Part shown: positions 17,783 to 25,183 of the stretch, one piece after another
How the letters are laid out: the number at the start of each line of letters is the position of its first letter
Numbering within the stretch: position 1 is the first letter of the stretch
Origin: Amycolatopsis albispora
GTDB taxonomy: Bacteria > Actinomycetota > Actinomycetes > Mycobacteriales > Pseudonocardiaceae
DNA length: 64,000 bases
Reading direction: 5' to 3'
NCBI RefSeq assembly: GCF_003312875.1
Contig: NZ_CP015163.1
Span: forward strand, 4,402,001 to 4,466,000
Translations under genes and position numbers: made by a program
Notes under the pieces: model-generated
Databases searched by the model: none
What the model was told of the DNA's origin: nothing
What the model saw: the letters and a program-made list of their open reading frames with translations, nothing else

Positions 17783-18283
17783 ATGAACAGCCCGCTGCCC
17801 TTCGACCCGATCGCCCGCGCCGCGCAGCTGTGGGAAGAGCGCATCGGCGACTCCGGCACGATGGCCGCGGTGACCGGGATCATGCGGGTCCAGCAGATCA
17901 TCCAGTCCGCTGTGGACGGTGCGCTGAAGCCGCACGGCCTGACCTTCGCCCGCTACGAGGCGCTGGTCCTGCTGACCTTCGCGAAGCGCTCCAGCCTGCC
18001 GATGCGGGTGATGGGCGAGCGCCTGCAACTGCACCCGACGAGCGTGACCAACATCGTCGACCGGCTGGAGAAGGACGGGCTGGTCAAGCGGGTACCGCAT
18101 CCGACCGACCGCCGGACCACGCTGGTCGAGATCACCGACGAGGGCCGCACCCGCCGGGAGCAGGCCACCGAGGCGGTCACCGCGATCGGCTTCGGCCTGA
18201 ACGGGCTCACCGACCGGCAGACCCAGCAGCTGATCGAGCTGCTCACCAAGGTCCGCAAGGCCACCGGCGACTTCACCGACTGA
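17783..18283 (+). CDS. MarR-family transcriptional regulator
   Basis: Regulator of 166 residues with a MarR winged helix: LTFARYEALVLLTFAKRS, recognition helix MRVMGERLQLHPTSVTNIVDRLEK, and wing DGLVKRVPHPTDRRTTLVEIT. ATG 17783 follows a weak SD. It is divergent from the thiamine-binding gene (gap 89 bp containing GGTGGGG...CCCCACC inverted arms, a possible operator). Ends at a bidirectional hairpin. Ligand and targets unknown. Confidence 0.92.
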   Translation: MNSPLPFDPIARAAQLWEERIGDSGTMAAVTGIMRVQQIIQSAVDGALKPHGLTFARYEALVLLTFAKRSSLPMRVMGERLQLHPTSVTNIVDRLEKDGLVKRVPHPTDRRTTLVEITDEGRTRREQATEAVTAIGFGLNGLTDRQTQQLIELLTKVRKATGDFTD

Positions 18284-18294
18284 CCGGACAGCAA

Positions 18295-18321
18295 AACGGG
18301 GCCGCCATGGGCGACCCCGTT
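18295..18321. terminator. bidirectional terminator hairpin
   Basis: Arms AACGGGG (18295-18301) and CCCCGTT (18315-18321) enclose a 13-base loop between the convergent MarR and DUF3817 genes. Confidence 0.65.
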
Positions 18322-18354
18322 CTCACTGTGCCGTTGTGCTCACCGCGCCGTGGT

Positions 18355-18720
18355 TCAGGCGGCGACGGGCTCGGCCTTGTCGGCGAACAGGCCGGTGCCA
18401 CCGTGCGCGAGCAGCTCGGGGCCGTCCAGCTTGCCGGTGCGCAGCGCCCACTTCTCGAAGGCCCAGGTGGCCAGCGGCGGAATGCTGGAGAGCAGCGCGA
18501 GCACCAGGGTGCCCGCCTTCCAGCGCAGCGGCTTGGCCACCAGGAGGGAGGTCAGCACGTAGACCACGAAGACCACGCCGTGCACCATGCCCAGCACCGG
18601 CACGCCGCCGTCGCCGGACTCGACGACGTACTTGAAGAACATCCCGATCAGCAAACCAGCCCAGGACAGTGCCTCGGCCACGGCGGCCACGCGGAACAGT
18701 ACAGCGGCCTTGCTGGACAC
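18355..18720 (-). CDS. DUF3817 integral membrane protein
   Basis: Small membrane protein of 121 residues of the DUF3817 family. Three or four hydrophobic helices are seen (AVAEALSWAGLLIGMFFKY, LGMVHGVVFVVYVLTSLLV, TLVLALLSSIPPLATWAFE). The family hallmarks are the Glu in VAEALS and the GxxHG in VLGMVHGVVF. The GTG start (18720) has TAGGAGG 5 bp upstream. Function unknown. An inverted repeat CCGTAC-N5-GTACGG at 18749-18765 lies just upstream and may be an operator. Confidence 0.85.
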   Translation of the reverse strand: MSSKAAVLFRVAAVAEALSWAGLLIGMFFKYVVESGDGGVPVLGMVHGVVFVVYVLTSLLVAKPLRWKAGTLVLALLSSIPPLATWAFEKWALRTGKLDGPELLAHGGTGLFADKAEPVAA

Positions 18721-18748
18721 GACTTCCTCCTATAAGTCGAAAAAACGT

Positions 18749-18765
18749 CCGTACAACGGGTACGG
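18749..18765. promoter_or_regulatory. inverted repeat upstream of the DUF3817 gene
   Basis: CCGTAC and GTACGG arms, spacing 5 bp, 29 bp upstream of the start. Size suits a dimeric regulator, for example the nearby MarR protein, but nothing links them directly. Confidence 0.35.
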
Positions 18766-18879
18766 GCAGGCTTCCTGCCCACGTCAACCGCGTTGTCGGA
18801 CGATGTGATCCCAGTGTGAGCCGTGATCGCCATCACCGGAACACCGGGGGTGCGTGATCACGCTCACGACCAGCGGGGC

Positions 18880-18891
18880 GACAACCTTGTC
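18880..18891. promoter_or_regulatory. upstream LacI-type half-perfect operator
   Basis: GACAACCTTGTC differs at one base from the perfect palindrome GACAACGTTGTC found 76 bp downstream. The 76-bp centre-to-centre distance would allow a repressor tetramer or two dimers to act together. Confidence 0.6.
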
Positions 18892-18913
18892 ACTCGCCCA
18901 GCGCAGGCGGGTA

Positions 18914-18943
18914 TTGACAGTGCGCCATGAGCTGGTGTGCAAT
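18914..18943 (+). promoter_or_regulatory. candidate promoter of the LacI-sugar operon
   Basis: A perfect TTGACA (18914-18919) is followed after 18 bp by TGCAAT (18938-18943), a fair -10 box. The predicted start near 18950 is just upstream of the palindromic operator, the usual place for LacI-type repression. Confidence 0.5.
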
Positions 18944-18953
18944 CTCCGCCACT

Positions 18954-19988
18954 ATGACAACGTTGTCGTCTCCTGGCCGGGGCAGTGCCCGCCGCGCCAC
19001 GATGAGCGATGTGGCGAGGCTCGCGGGCGTGAGCATCAAGACCGTGTCACGAGTGGTGAACGACGAACCAGCCGTTCACCCCGACACCGCCGAGCGGGTC
19101 ATGGCCGCCATCGAACAGCTCGGCTTCCGGCGCAACCTCGGTGCGCGCAACCTCCGCCGCGGCTCGACCACGGGCACGATCGGCCTGATCGTGGAGGACG
19201 TCGGGAACCCCTTCTACTCCGAACTCAACCGGGCCGTGGAGCGGATCGCGGGCGCCCACGAGCGCCAGGTGCTGACCGGTTCGTCCGAGGAGAACCGCGA
19301 ACGGGAGCGCGAGCTGGCGCTCGAGTTCTGCTCCCGCCGGGTCGACGGCCTGCTGATCGTGCCCGCTGGCATGCAGCACGGTTACCTGGTGCCGGAAATG
19401 CGCGCGGGCACCCCGGTGGTGTTCATCGACCGGCCGGCCGGCGACATCGTGGCCGACACCGTGCTGGTGGACAACATCGGCGGCACCGTCGAAGCGGTCA
19501 CGCACCTCGCCGCGCACGGTCACCGCCGCATCGCCTTCCTCGCCGACAGCGCGGGCATCTACACCGCCAGCGAGCGCCTGCGCGGCTTCCGCGAGGGCTG
19601 CGCCCGCGCCGGTATCCGCTACGACGAACGCCTGGTCATCATGCGCAAGCCGACCGAGGAGAGCGTCGGCGAGGCGATCCGCACCCTGCTGGCCGGTCCC
19701 GAACCGGCCACCGCGGTGGTCGCCGGCAACAACCGCGTCACCGTGCACCTGCTGCGCGCGCTGGCGCACAGCCCGAACCGGCCCGCCTTGGTCGGCTTCG
19801 ACGACTTCGAACTCGCCGACCTGCTCGACCCACCGGTCAGCGTGATCGCGCACGACGTAAGCGCGCTCGGCGAGGCCGCGGCCAATCTGCTGTTCGCCAG
19901 GGTCCAGGGCGAGCAGTCCACCCCGAGAAAGGTAGTTCTCCCCGTGCGTCTTGTAGCCCGCGGTTCCGGCGAGGTGGCACCTCGATGA
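18954..19988 (+). CDS. LacI-family transcriptional regulator of sugar operon
   Basis: Repressor of 344 residues (296-328 if the later start is right). The HTH is MSDVARLAGVSIKTVSRVVN with hinge GARNLRRGSTTGTIGLIV, followed by a periplasmic-binding-protein-like ligand domain (VEDVGNPFYSEL, DGLLIVPAG, PVVFIDRPAG, GHRRIAFLAD, VGFDDFELADLL). Two start codons fit: ATG 18954 and ATG 19002; the first is leaderless-like and would put the operator in the coding region. The stop overlaps the manA start by 4 bp (ATGA). It is the first gene of the five-gene sugar operon, so its own operator can control all of it. Effector is probably a sugar or sugar phosphate. Confidence 0.9.
   Translation: MTTLSSPGRGSARRATMSDVARLAGVSIKTVSRVVNDEPAVHPDTAERVMAAIEQLGFRRNLGARNLRRGSTTGTIGLIVEDVGNPFYSELNRAVERIAGAHERQVLTGSSEENRERERELALEFCSRRVDGLLIVPAGMQHGYLVPEMRAGTPVVFIDRPAGDIVADTVLVDNIGGTVEAVTHLAAHGHRRIAFLADSAGIYTASERLRGFREGCARAGIRYDERLVIMRKPTEESVGEAIRTLLAGPEPATAVVAGNNRVTVHLLRALAHSPNRPALVGFDDFELADLLDPPVSVIAHDVSALGEAAANLLFARVQGEQSTPRKVVLPVRLVARGSGEVAPR
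18956..18967. promoter_or_regulatory. perfect LacI-type operator over the lacI-like start
   Basis: GACAACGTTGTC is a perfect 12-bp palindrome with the central CG typical of LacI/GalR-family sites. It covers codons 1-5 if ATG 18954 is used, or lies in the 5' leader if ATG 19002 is used. Autoregulation is the simplest reading. Confidence 0.7.
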
Positions 19989-21022
19989 GCGCTCCGCACG
20001 CGCCGCTCCGGCTCCCCGCGAACCAGCCGCCGCAGTTCTACCGTGGTGGCGACGCCATCGCGGAGCTGCGCGGGCTGTCCGCCTCCGCGAGCGACTTCGG
20101 CCCCGAGGACTGGGTCGGCTCGATCACCACGATGTACGGGCAGGACACCAACGGCCTGACCAAGCTCGACGACGGCCGCTGGCTGCGCGACGCCGTCCGC
20201 GCCGACCCCACCGGCTGGCTCGGCGCGAAGCACGTCGAGGCGTTCTCCGACTCGACCGGCCTGCTGGTCAAGCTGCTCGACGCCGGTCAGCGCCTGCCGG
20301 TGCACTTCCACCCGACCGACGCGTTCGCCCGGAAGCACTTCGACTCGCACTTCGGCAAAACCGAGGCGTGGATCGTGGTCGGCACCTACGGCGACGATCC
20401 GCGCGTCTACCCCGGCTTCCGCGAGACGCTGAGCCGGAAGACCATCGACGAATGGGTGCGCGAGCAGGACACCCCGTCCATGCTCGACGCGCTGAACAGC
20501 GTCCCGGTCACCGCCGGGGACACGGTCTACATCCCCGCCGGACTGCCCCACGCGATCGGTGAGGGCGTCTTCGTGGTCGAACTCCAGCAGCCGACCGACT
20601 TCTCGCTGACCATCGAATGGCGCGACTTCCTCGACAGCCCGGAGAAGGGCCATCTCGGCATCGGCTTCGACACCGCGCTGGAAACGCTGGACACCTCCGG
20701 CTGGGATCCCGATCGCCTCGAAACCATCATCCGCCGCACCGCCGGCGCGGAAGGGTCTACTGTGGACCTGCTCGCGGACGGCTCCGGCGAGTTCTTCCGC
20801 GCCGACCAGCTCCGCCCCGCCGGTCCGCTGGCCCTGGACCCGTCGTTCGCGGTGCTGGTGGTGATGGACGGTGCGGGCACGCTGCGCACCGAACACGGTG
20901 ACGAACTCACGCTGAGCAGGGGCGAAACCCTCGTGGTGCCGTTCGCCGCCGGCGCGACCGAGCTGTCGGGGGATGTGACGATCATCCGCTGCCGCCCGCC
21001 GGCCCCGGAAAGGAGGACCTGA
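19985..21022 (+). CDS. class I mannose-6-phosphate isomerase family protein
   Basis: Cupin-fold isomerase of 345 residues, interconverting mannose 6-phosphate and fructose 6-phosphate by family. The metal site comprises LPVHFHPTDAFARKHF (His, His), a downstream Glu in KTEAWIVV, and the His of IPAGLPHAIGEGVFVVELQ. The latter is followed by QPTDFSLTIEWRDF typical of type I isomerases. A second cupin-like barrel at the C-terminus (MDGAGTLRTEHGDELTLSRG) is present. It overlaps the LacI gene and precedes the transporter by 2 bp, which suggests imported sugar is mannose- or fructose-like. Confidence 0.85.
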   Translation: MSAPHAPLRLPANQPPQFYRGGDAIAELRGLSASASDFGPEDWVGSITTMYGQDTNGLTKLDDGRWLRDAVRADPTGWLGAKHVEAFSDSTGLLVKLLDAGQRLPVHFHPTDAFARKHFDSHFGKTEAWIVVGTYGDDPRVYPGFRETLSRKTIDEWVREQDTPSMLDALNSVPVTAGDTVYIPAGLPHAIGEGVFVVELQQPTDFSLTIEWRDFLDSPEKGHLGIGFDTALETLDTSGWDPDRLETIIRRTAGAEGSTVDLLADGSGEFFRADQLRPAGPLALDPSFAVLVVMDGAGTLRTEHGDELTLSRGETLVVPFAAGATELSGDVTIIRCRPPAPERRT

Positions 21023-21024
21023 TC

Positions 21025-21789
21025 ATGAGCGAACTCCTGCTCGACGCCCAGGACCTGGTCAAGCGCTACGGCTCGGTCGAGGCCCTGCGCGGCGCCTCGT
21101 TCCAGGCCCACGCGGGCGAGGTCACCGCGTTGATCGGCGACAACGGCGCGGGCAAGTCCACCCTGGTGAAGTGCCTGTCCGGGGCTGAACAGCCCACCTC
21201 GGGCAAGATCGTGCTGGACGGCGAGCAGGTCACCCTGGACTCCCCCACCACCGCGCGTCGGCTCGGCATCGAGACCGTGTACCAGGACCTCGCGGTCGCC
21301 CCGGAACTTGACCCGGCGGCGAACCTGTTCCTGGGCCGCGAAATCCATCGCAAGGGCCTGCTGGGCAAGCTCGGCATGCTCGACAAGGCGGAGATGCGCC
21401 GGCAGGCGGTGGAGCACTTCCAGCGGCTCGGCGTGAACCTGCAGAGCACGGAGGTGCCGATCGCGGCGCTCTCCGGCGGACAGCGTCAGAGCGTGGCGGT
21501 GGTGCGGTCGGTGGTGTGGGCCAGCAAGGTCGTTTTCATGGACGAGCCGACCGCCGCGCTCGGCGTGGTGCAGCGCGAACGGGTCCTCGACGTGATCAAG
21601 AAGGTGCGTGACCAGGGCATCGCGGTGGTGTTGATCAGCCACAACATGCCGGAGGTGCTGTCGGTGGCCGACCGGGTCGAGGTGCTGCGCCTCGGCAAGC
21701 GGGTCGCCCGTTTCCAGGCCGCGGACACCAAGCTCGAAGACCTCGTCGCCGCGATGACCGGCGCGCTGCCCCAAGAGGAGGCGGCGTGA
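21025..21789 (+). CDS. sugar ABC transporter ATP-binding protein
   Basis: Single-domain ATPase of 254 residues of the carbohydrate uptake type (FrcA-like). Walker A is GDNGAGKSTLVKCLSG, Q-loop VYQDLAVAP, signature LSGGQRQSVAVVRSV, Walker B VVFMDEPTAALG, switch LISHNMPEV. Most RbsA relatives have two ATPase domains; this single-domain form would act as a homodimer. SD GGAAAGGAGG precedes the ATG. The stop overlaps the permease start by 4 bp. Confidence 0.93.
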   Translation: MSELLLDAQDLVKRYGSVEALRGASFQAHAGEVTALIGDNGAGKSTLVKCLSGAEQPTSGKIVLDGEQVTLDSPTTARRLGIETVYQDLAVAPELDPAANLFLGREIHRKGLLGKLGMLDKAEMRRQAVEHFQRLGVNLQSTEVPIAALSGGQRQSVAVVRSVVWASKVVFMDEPTAALGVVQRERVLDVIKKVRDQGIAVVLISHNMPEVLSVADRVEVLRLGKRVARFQAADTKLEDLVAAMTGALPQEEAA

Positions 21790-22847
21790 GCATGACAACC
21801 GATCCCGCCAAGTCCACGGTCCAGTCCGAAGTAGACGGAACGGGCGGCTTCGCCAAGCGCCCGCTGGGCACGCGCCTGGTGTCGGCGAACACCTTCTGGA
21901 TCGCGCTGGTGCTGCTCGCCCTGTGCGTGGTGTTCACCATCGCCGCCCCCGGCGAGTTCGCCACGGTGTTCACCTTCCAGACCCTGCTCATCGAAACCGC
22001 GGTGCTCCTGGTGCTTTCGGTGGGCATGACCTTCGTGATCATCACCTCCGGCATCGACCTGTCCGTCGGCTCGGTGCTGATCTTCGCCGGCATGGTGTCC
22101 GCGAAGACCATGGAGGCACTCAGCCCCGGCGGCACGGCGACCAACGCCGGCTGGGACGTGATCTCGGTCGGCCTGGTCACCGGCGTTGTGGCGGGCACGC
22201 TGTGGGGCCTGATCAACGGCCTGCTGATCGCGGTGGCCAAGATCCCGCCGCTGATCGTCACGCTCGGCACGATGGGCGCCGCACTCGGCGCGGCGTACCT
22301 GCTCAACAACGGTTCGGATGTGCGCAGCGTGCCGACCGCGCTCAACAACACGCTGGGCTACGGCACCTGGTTCGGCATCCCGAACCTGGTCCTGGTGGCG
22401 GCGGTGATCACGCTCGTCGGCGCCTGGCTGCTGCACACCACGAGGTTCGGCCGCTACACCTACGCGGTCGGCTCCAACGCCGAGGCGGCGCGGCGCTCCG
22501 GCATCGGGGTGACCGCGCACCTGCTGAAGGTGTACACGCTCACCGGGTTCCTGGCCGGGGTCGCCGGCTTCATGTCGCTGGCCTACTACGCCTCGACCAC
22601 GATCTCCGCGCACACCACCGACAACCTCAACGCCATCGCCGCCACGGTGATGGGCGGGACCAGCCTCTTCGGCGGCATCGGCTCGGTGCTCGGCACGGTG
22701 ATCGGCGTGTTCATCCCGGCGGTGCTGAAGAAGGGCTTCAACATCACCCAGGTCCCGGACTTCTGGCAGATGATCGCGGTCGGCGCGGTGCTGATCGCGG
22801 CGGTCTGGTTCGACCAGCGACGCCGGCGGCTGCGCAACAGCCGCTGA
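21786..22847 (+). CDS. sugar ABC transporter permease (RbsC/FrcC type)
   Basis: Permease of 353 residues with about eight to ten membrane segments. Recognisable are the FVIITSGIDLSVGSVLIFAG segment and the cytoplasmic-loop signature region KVYTLTGFLAGVAGFM, and the family ending GTVIGVFIPAVLKKGFN. GTG start inside GTGA overlap with the ATPase gene. Presumably forms a homodimer channel with the upstream ATPase and downstream binding protein. Confidence 0.93.
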   Translation: MSMTTDPAKSTVQSEVDGTGGFAKRPLGTRLVSANTFWIALVLLALCVVFTIAAPGEFATVFTFQTLLIETAVLLVLSVGMTFVIITSGIDLSVGSVLIFAGMVSAKTMEALSPGGTATNAGWDVISVGLVTGVVAGTLWGLINGLLIAVAKIPPLIVTLGTMGAALGAAYLLNNGSDVRSVPTALNNTLGYGTWFGIPNLVLVAAVITLVGAWLLHTTRFGRYTYAVGSNAEAARRSGIGVTAHLLKVYTLTGFLAGVAGFMSLAYYASTTISAHTTDNLNAIAATVMGGTSLFGGIGSVLGTVIGVFIPAVLKKGFNITQVPDFWQMIAVGAVLIAAVWFDQRRRRLRNSR

Positions 22848-22882
22848 TCCCCGTTCCCGGCAACAGCACAAAGAGGTGCCCC

Positions 22883-23884
22883 ATGAAGTTCACTCGCAAG
22901 ACCTTCGTCGCCGCCGGTTCGGCGTTCGCCATCGCCGCACTGGTCACCGCCTGCGGTGGCTCGGGCCAGGTCGGCCAGAGCAACGACTCCGGCGGGCAGC
23001 CGGCCCAGAACAACAAGAAGCTGACCCTGATCCCCGGTGTGCAGGCCGAGCCGTTCTACATCTCGATGCAGTGCGGCGCCGAAGCTGAGGCGAAGAAGCT
23101 CGGCTACGAGCTGAACACCTCCGCCCCGCAGAAGTTCGACGCCGCGATGCAGACCGAGAAGGTCAACGCGCTCGGCTCCGCCCCACCGGCCGGCCTGCTG
23201 ATCGCCCCGACCGACGACACCGCGATGCTCGCCCCGATCCAGCAGGTGAAGAACCGCGGCACCAAGATCGTCGAGGTGGACACCGCGCTCAAGGACACCG
23301 GCGTGGCCGTCTCGTCGATCTCGTCGAACAACACCGAAGGCGGCAAGCTCGCCGCCCAGACGCTGGCCAAGCTGGTCGGTGACAAGCCGGGCTCGGTGCT
23401 GGTGCTCGACACCATCGCGGGTACCTCCACCACCAACGCCAGGGCCAAGGGCTTCGAGGACGAGCTGAAGAACTTCCCGAACCTCAAGTCCGCCGGCGTG
23501 CAGTTCACCCAGAACGAGCCGGACCAGGCCGCCTCGAAGGTGACCGCGGCGCTCGCTTCCACCCCCGACCTGGTCGGCATCTTCGCGACCAACCTGAACA
23601 CCGGCGAAGGCGCCGCCACCGGCCTCCGCAACGCCGGGAAGATCGGCCAGGTCAACCTGGTCGGCTTCGACGCCAGCCCGTCGGAGGTCGAAGGCCTGCG
23701 CAAGGGCGAGTACCAGGGCCTGATCGCGCAGGACCCGGCGTCGATCGGCCAGCAGGGCGTGCAGCAGGCCGTCGCGGCGCTGGAGGGCAAGCCGGTGCAG
23801 CGCAACATCACCGCCGCGCTGCACTCCATCACCAAGGACAACATGGACGCCAACCAGCAGTACTTCTACAAGCAGCAGTGCTGA
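22883..23884 (+). CDS. sugar ABC transporter substrate-binding lipoprotein
   Basis: Binding protein of 333 residues. Lipoprotein signal with lipobox LVTAC (Cys 22) is followed by a Gly/Ser/Gln linker and a RbsB-type type I binding fold (KKLTLIPGVQAEPFYISM, GLLIAPTDDTAML, VEVDTALKDTG, GSVLVLDTIAG, GIFATNLNTGEGA, NLVGFDASPSEVE). It is the last gene of the operon, while many such operons place it first. AGAGG lies 7 bp before the ATG. A hairpin terminator follows directly. Sugar identity is not determinable; the isomerase points to a mannose- or fructose-type sugar. Confidence 0.93.
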   Translation: MKFTRKTFVAAGSAFAIAALVTACGGSGQVGQSNDSGGQPAQNNKKLTLIPGVQAEPFYISMQCGAEAEAKKLGYELNTSAPQKFDAAMQTEKVNALGSAPPAGLLIAPTDDTAMLAPIQQVKNRGTKIVEVDTALKDTGVAVSSISSNNTEGGKLAAQTLAKLVGDKPGSVLVLDTIAGTSTTNARAKGFEDELKNFPNLKSAGVQFTQNEPDQAASKVTAALASTPDLVGIFATNLNTGEGAATGLRNAGKIGQVNLVGFDASPSEVEGLRKGEYQGLIAQDPASIGQQGVQQAVAALEGKPVQRNITAALHSITKDNMDANQQYFYKQQC

Positions 23885-23894
23885 GCTGCCCCGG

Positions 23895-23935
23895 CGGCGG
23901 CCCGTCCACAGTGGACGACTGTGGAAGGGCCGCCG
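23895..23935. terminator. terminator of the sugar operon
   Basis: Arms CGGCGGCCCgTCCACAG and CTGTGGAaGGGCCGCCG pair over 16 of 17 positions around a 7-base loop. It lies between convergent genes and can serve both strands. Confidence 0.75.
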
Positions 23936-23941
23936 TCGGAT

Positions 23942-24664
23942 TCAGCCGAGGTCGGCGAGCCGTTCCGCCAGCCAGACGCGGCCAGCCCGCCAGAGCCCGG
24001 CTCCCAGCGAGATCCGCGCCACCCCCAGTTCCGCCAATTCCGCACGCTGTGGCCCACCCGGGAACAACGTGGCGTTCACCGCGGCCGGGCTCACCGCCGC
24101 GACAAACGCCCGCAGCACTTCGGCCGACCGCACGTGGATCGGATACACGCAGTCCGCCCCGGCAGCCAGGTACTTCCTCGCCCGCTCGACGGCGTCGTCG
24201 AGCACGGCCTTCTCGTCTTCCGCGCCAAGGAACACGTCCACGCGGGCGTTGATCACCAGTCCGTCGCCCGCCGCCTCGCGGACCGCCCCGAGCAGCTCAG
24301 CCTGCTCTTCGACCGGCCGCACACCACGACCTGGCTCGGTGTCCTCGAGGTTGCAGCCCACCGCACCGATTTCCCGCAGCCGCCCGGCCAGTTCAGCGGC
24401 AGCCAGCCCATACCCGGACTCGGCATCGACGGTGACCGGCACGTCGACCACCCGCGTAATCCTCGCTGCCGCCGCGAACATCTCCGCGACCGGCGCCCCT
24501 TGGCCATCCGCGTAACCAAGGGACTCCGCGACCGCCGCCGAACTGGTCGCCACCACCGGAAAGCCCGCCGCCACCACCAGCCGGGCGCTGTCGGCGTCCC
24601 AGACGTTCGGCAGCACCAGCGGACGGCCAGGGAGGTGCAGCTCCCGCAGCTTCGCCGCCGTCAT
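23942..24664 (-). CDS. isocitrate lyase/PEP mutase family protein
   Basis: TIM-barrel enzyme of 240 residues in the ICL/PEPM superfamily (PEP_mutase-like branch). Family features: LVLPNVWDADSARLVVAAGF, SSAAVAESLGYADG, the metal-binding DAESGYG, GCNLEDTEPG (Glu and Asp ligands), INARVDVFL and YPIHVRS. The true ICL KKCGH catalytic loop is not seen, so isocitrate lyase activity is unlikely; oxaloacetate- or methylisocitrate-type lyase remains possible. The start overlaps the stop of the upstream AhpD-like gene by 4 bp. Confidence 0.85.
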   Translation of the reverse strand: MTAAKLRELHLPGRPLVLPNVWDADSARLVVAAGFPVVATSSAAVAESLGYADGQGAPVAEMFAAAARITRVVDVPVTVDAESGYGLAAAELAGRLREIGAVGCNLEDTEPGRGVRPVEEQAELLGAVREAAGDGLVINARVDVFLGAEDEKAVLDDAVERARKYLAAGADCVYPIHVRSAEVLRAFVAAVSPAAVNATLFPGGPQRAELAELGVARISLGAGLWRAGRVWLAERLADLG

Positions 24665-25113
24665 CGCGGCAGGGGCTTGTGACTGGTGACGCCGAGCCGG
24701 TTCCAGGTGTTGATCACTGCCACCGCCCAGCACACCGCGCGGTACTGGTCCTCGGTCAGCACCTTGGTGGCCTGCTCGTACACGTCGTCGGGCACGTCCT
24801 GCCGCTCGGACAGCTTGGTGATCGCGTCGGTCAGCGCGAGCGCCGCGCGTTCCTGCTCGGTGTACAGCTCGGTCTCCCACCAGGCGCCCAGCAGGAAGAT
24901 GCGTCGTTCGTCCTCACCCAGGTTGCGGGCGTCGCGGCTGTGCAGGTCGAGGCAGTACGCACAGCCGTTCAGCTGCGAGCCGCGGATCTTGACCAGCTCG
25001 ATCAGCTTCTGGTCCAGGCCCGCGTCCGCGGCCGCCTTCTCCACTTCGGTGTGCAGGGCCAGCAGCGATTTGTAGAGGGTGGTGTTCGCAGACAGTTGGA
25101 TTCGCTTCGTCAC
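24661..25113 (-). CDS. carboxymuconolactone decarboxylase/AhpD-like protein
   Basis: All-helical protein of 150 residues of the AhpD-like family. The CxxC-type active site is LNGCAYCLDLHSRDA (Cys-Ala-Tyr-Cys plus His), as in peroxidase-type AhpD proteins. The GTG start (25113) gives the natural N-terminus VTKRIQLSANTT; a longer frame through the promoter region is rejected. Divergent from the MocR regulator, whose likely operator repeats lie in the 46-bp gap, so it is probably a MocR target. Confidence 0.88.
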   Translation of the reverse strand: MTKRIQLSANTTLYKSLLALHTEVEKAAADAGLDQKLIELVKIRGSQLNGCAYCLDLHSRDARNLGEDERRIFLLGAWWETELYTEQERAALALTDAITKLSERQDVPDDVYEQATKVLTEDQYRAVCWAVAVINTWNRLGVTSHKPLPR

Positions 25114-25130
25114 GATCGCAACGCTACCGG

Positions 25131-25183
25131 CAACTGGTTCACGGCTATGGTCCAGTTCCATGACAGTTCCGTGGTCCAGTTCC
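25131..25183. promoter_or_regulatory. direct repeats, likely MocR operator
   Basis: TGGTCCAGTTCC occurs at 25148-25159 and again at 25172-25183 (24 bp apart). A related inverted-looking CAACTGGTTC lies at 25131-25140. Pairs of direct repeats at 1-3 helical turns are usual for MocR/GabR-type regulators, and the first copy sits in the divergent gap. Confidence 0.6.
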
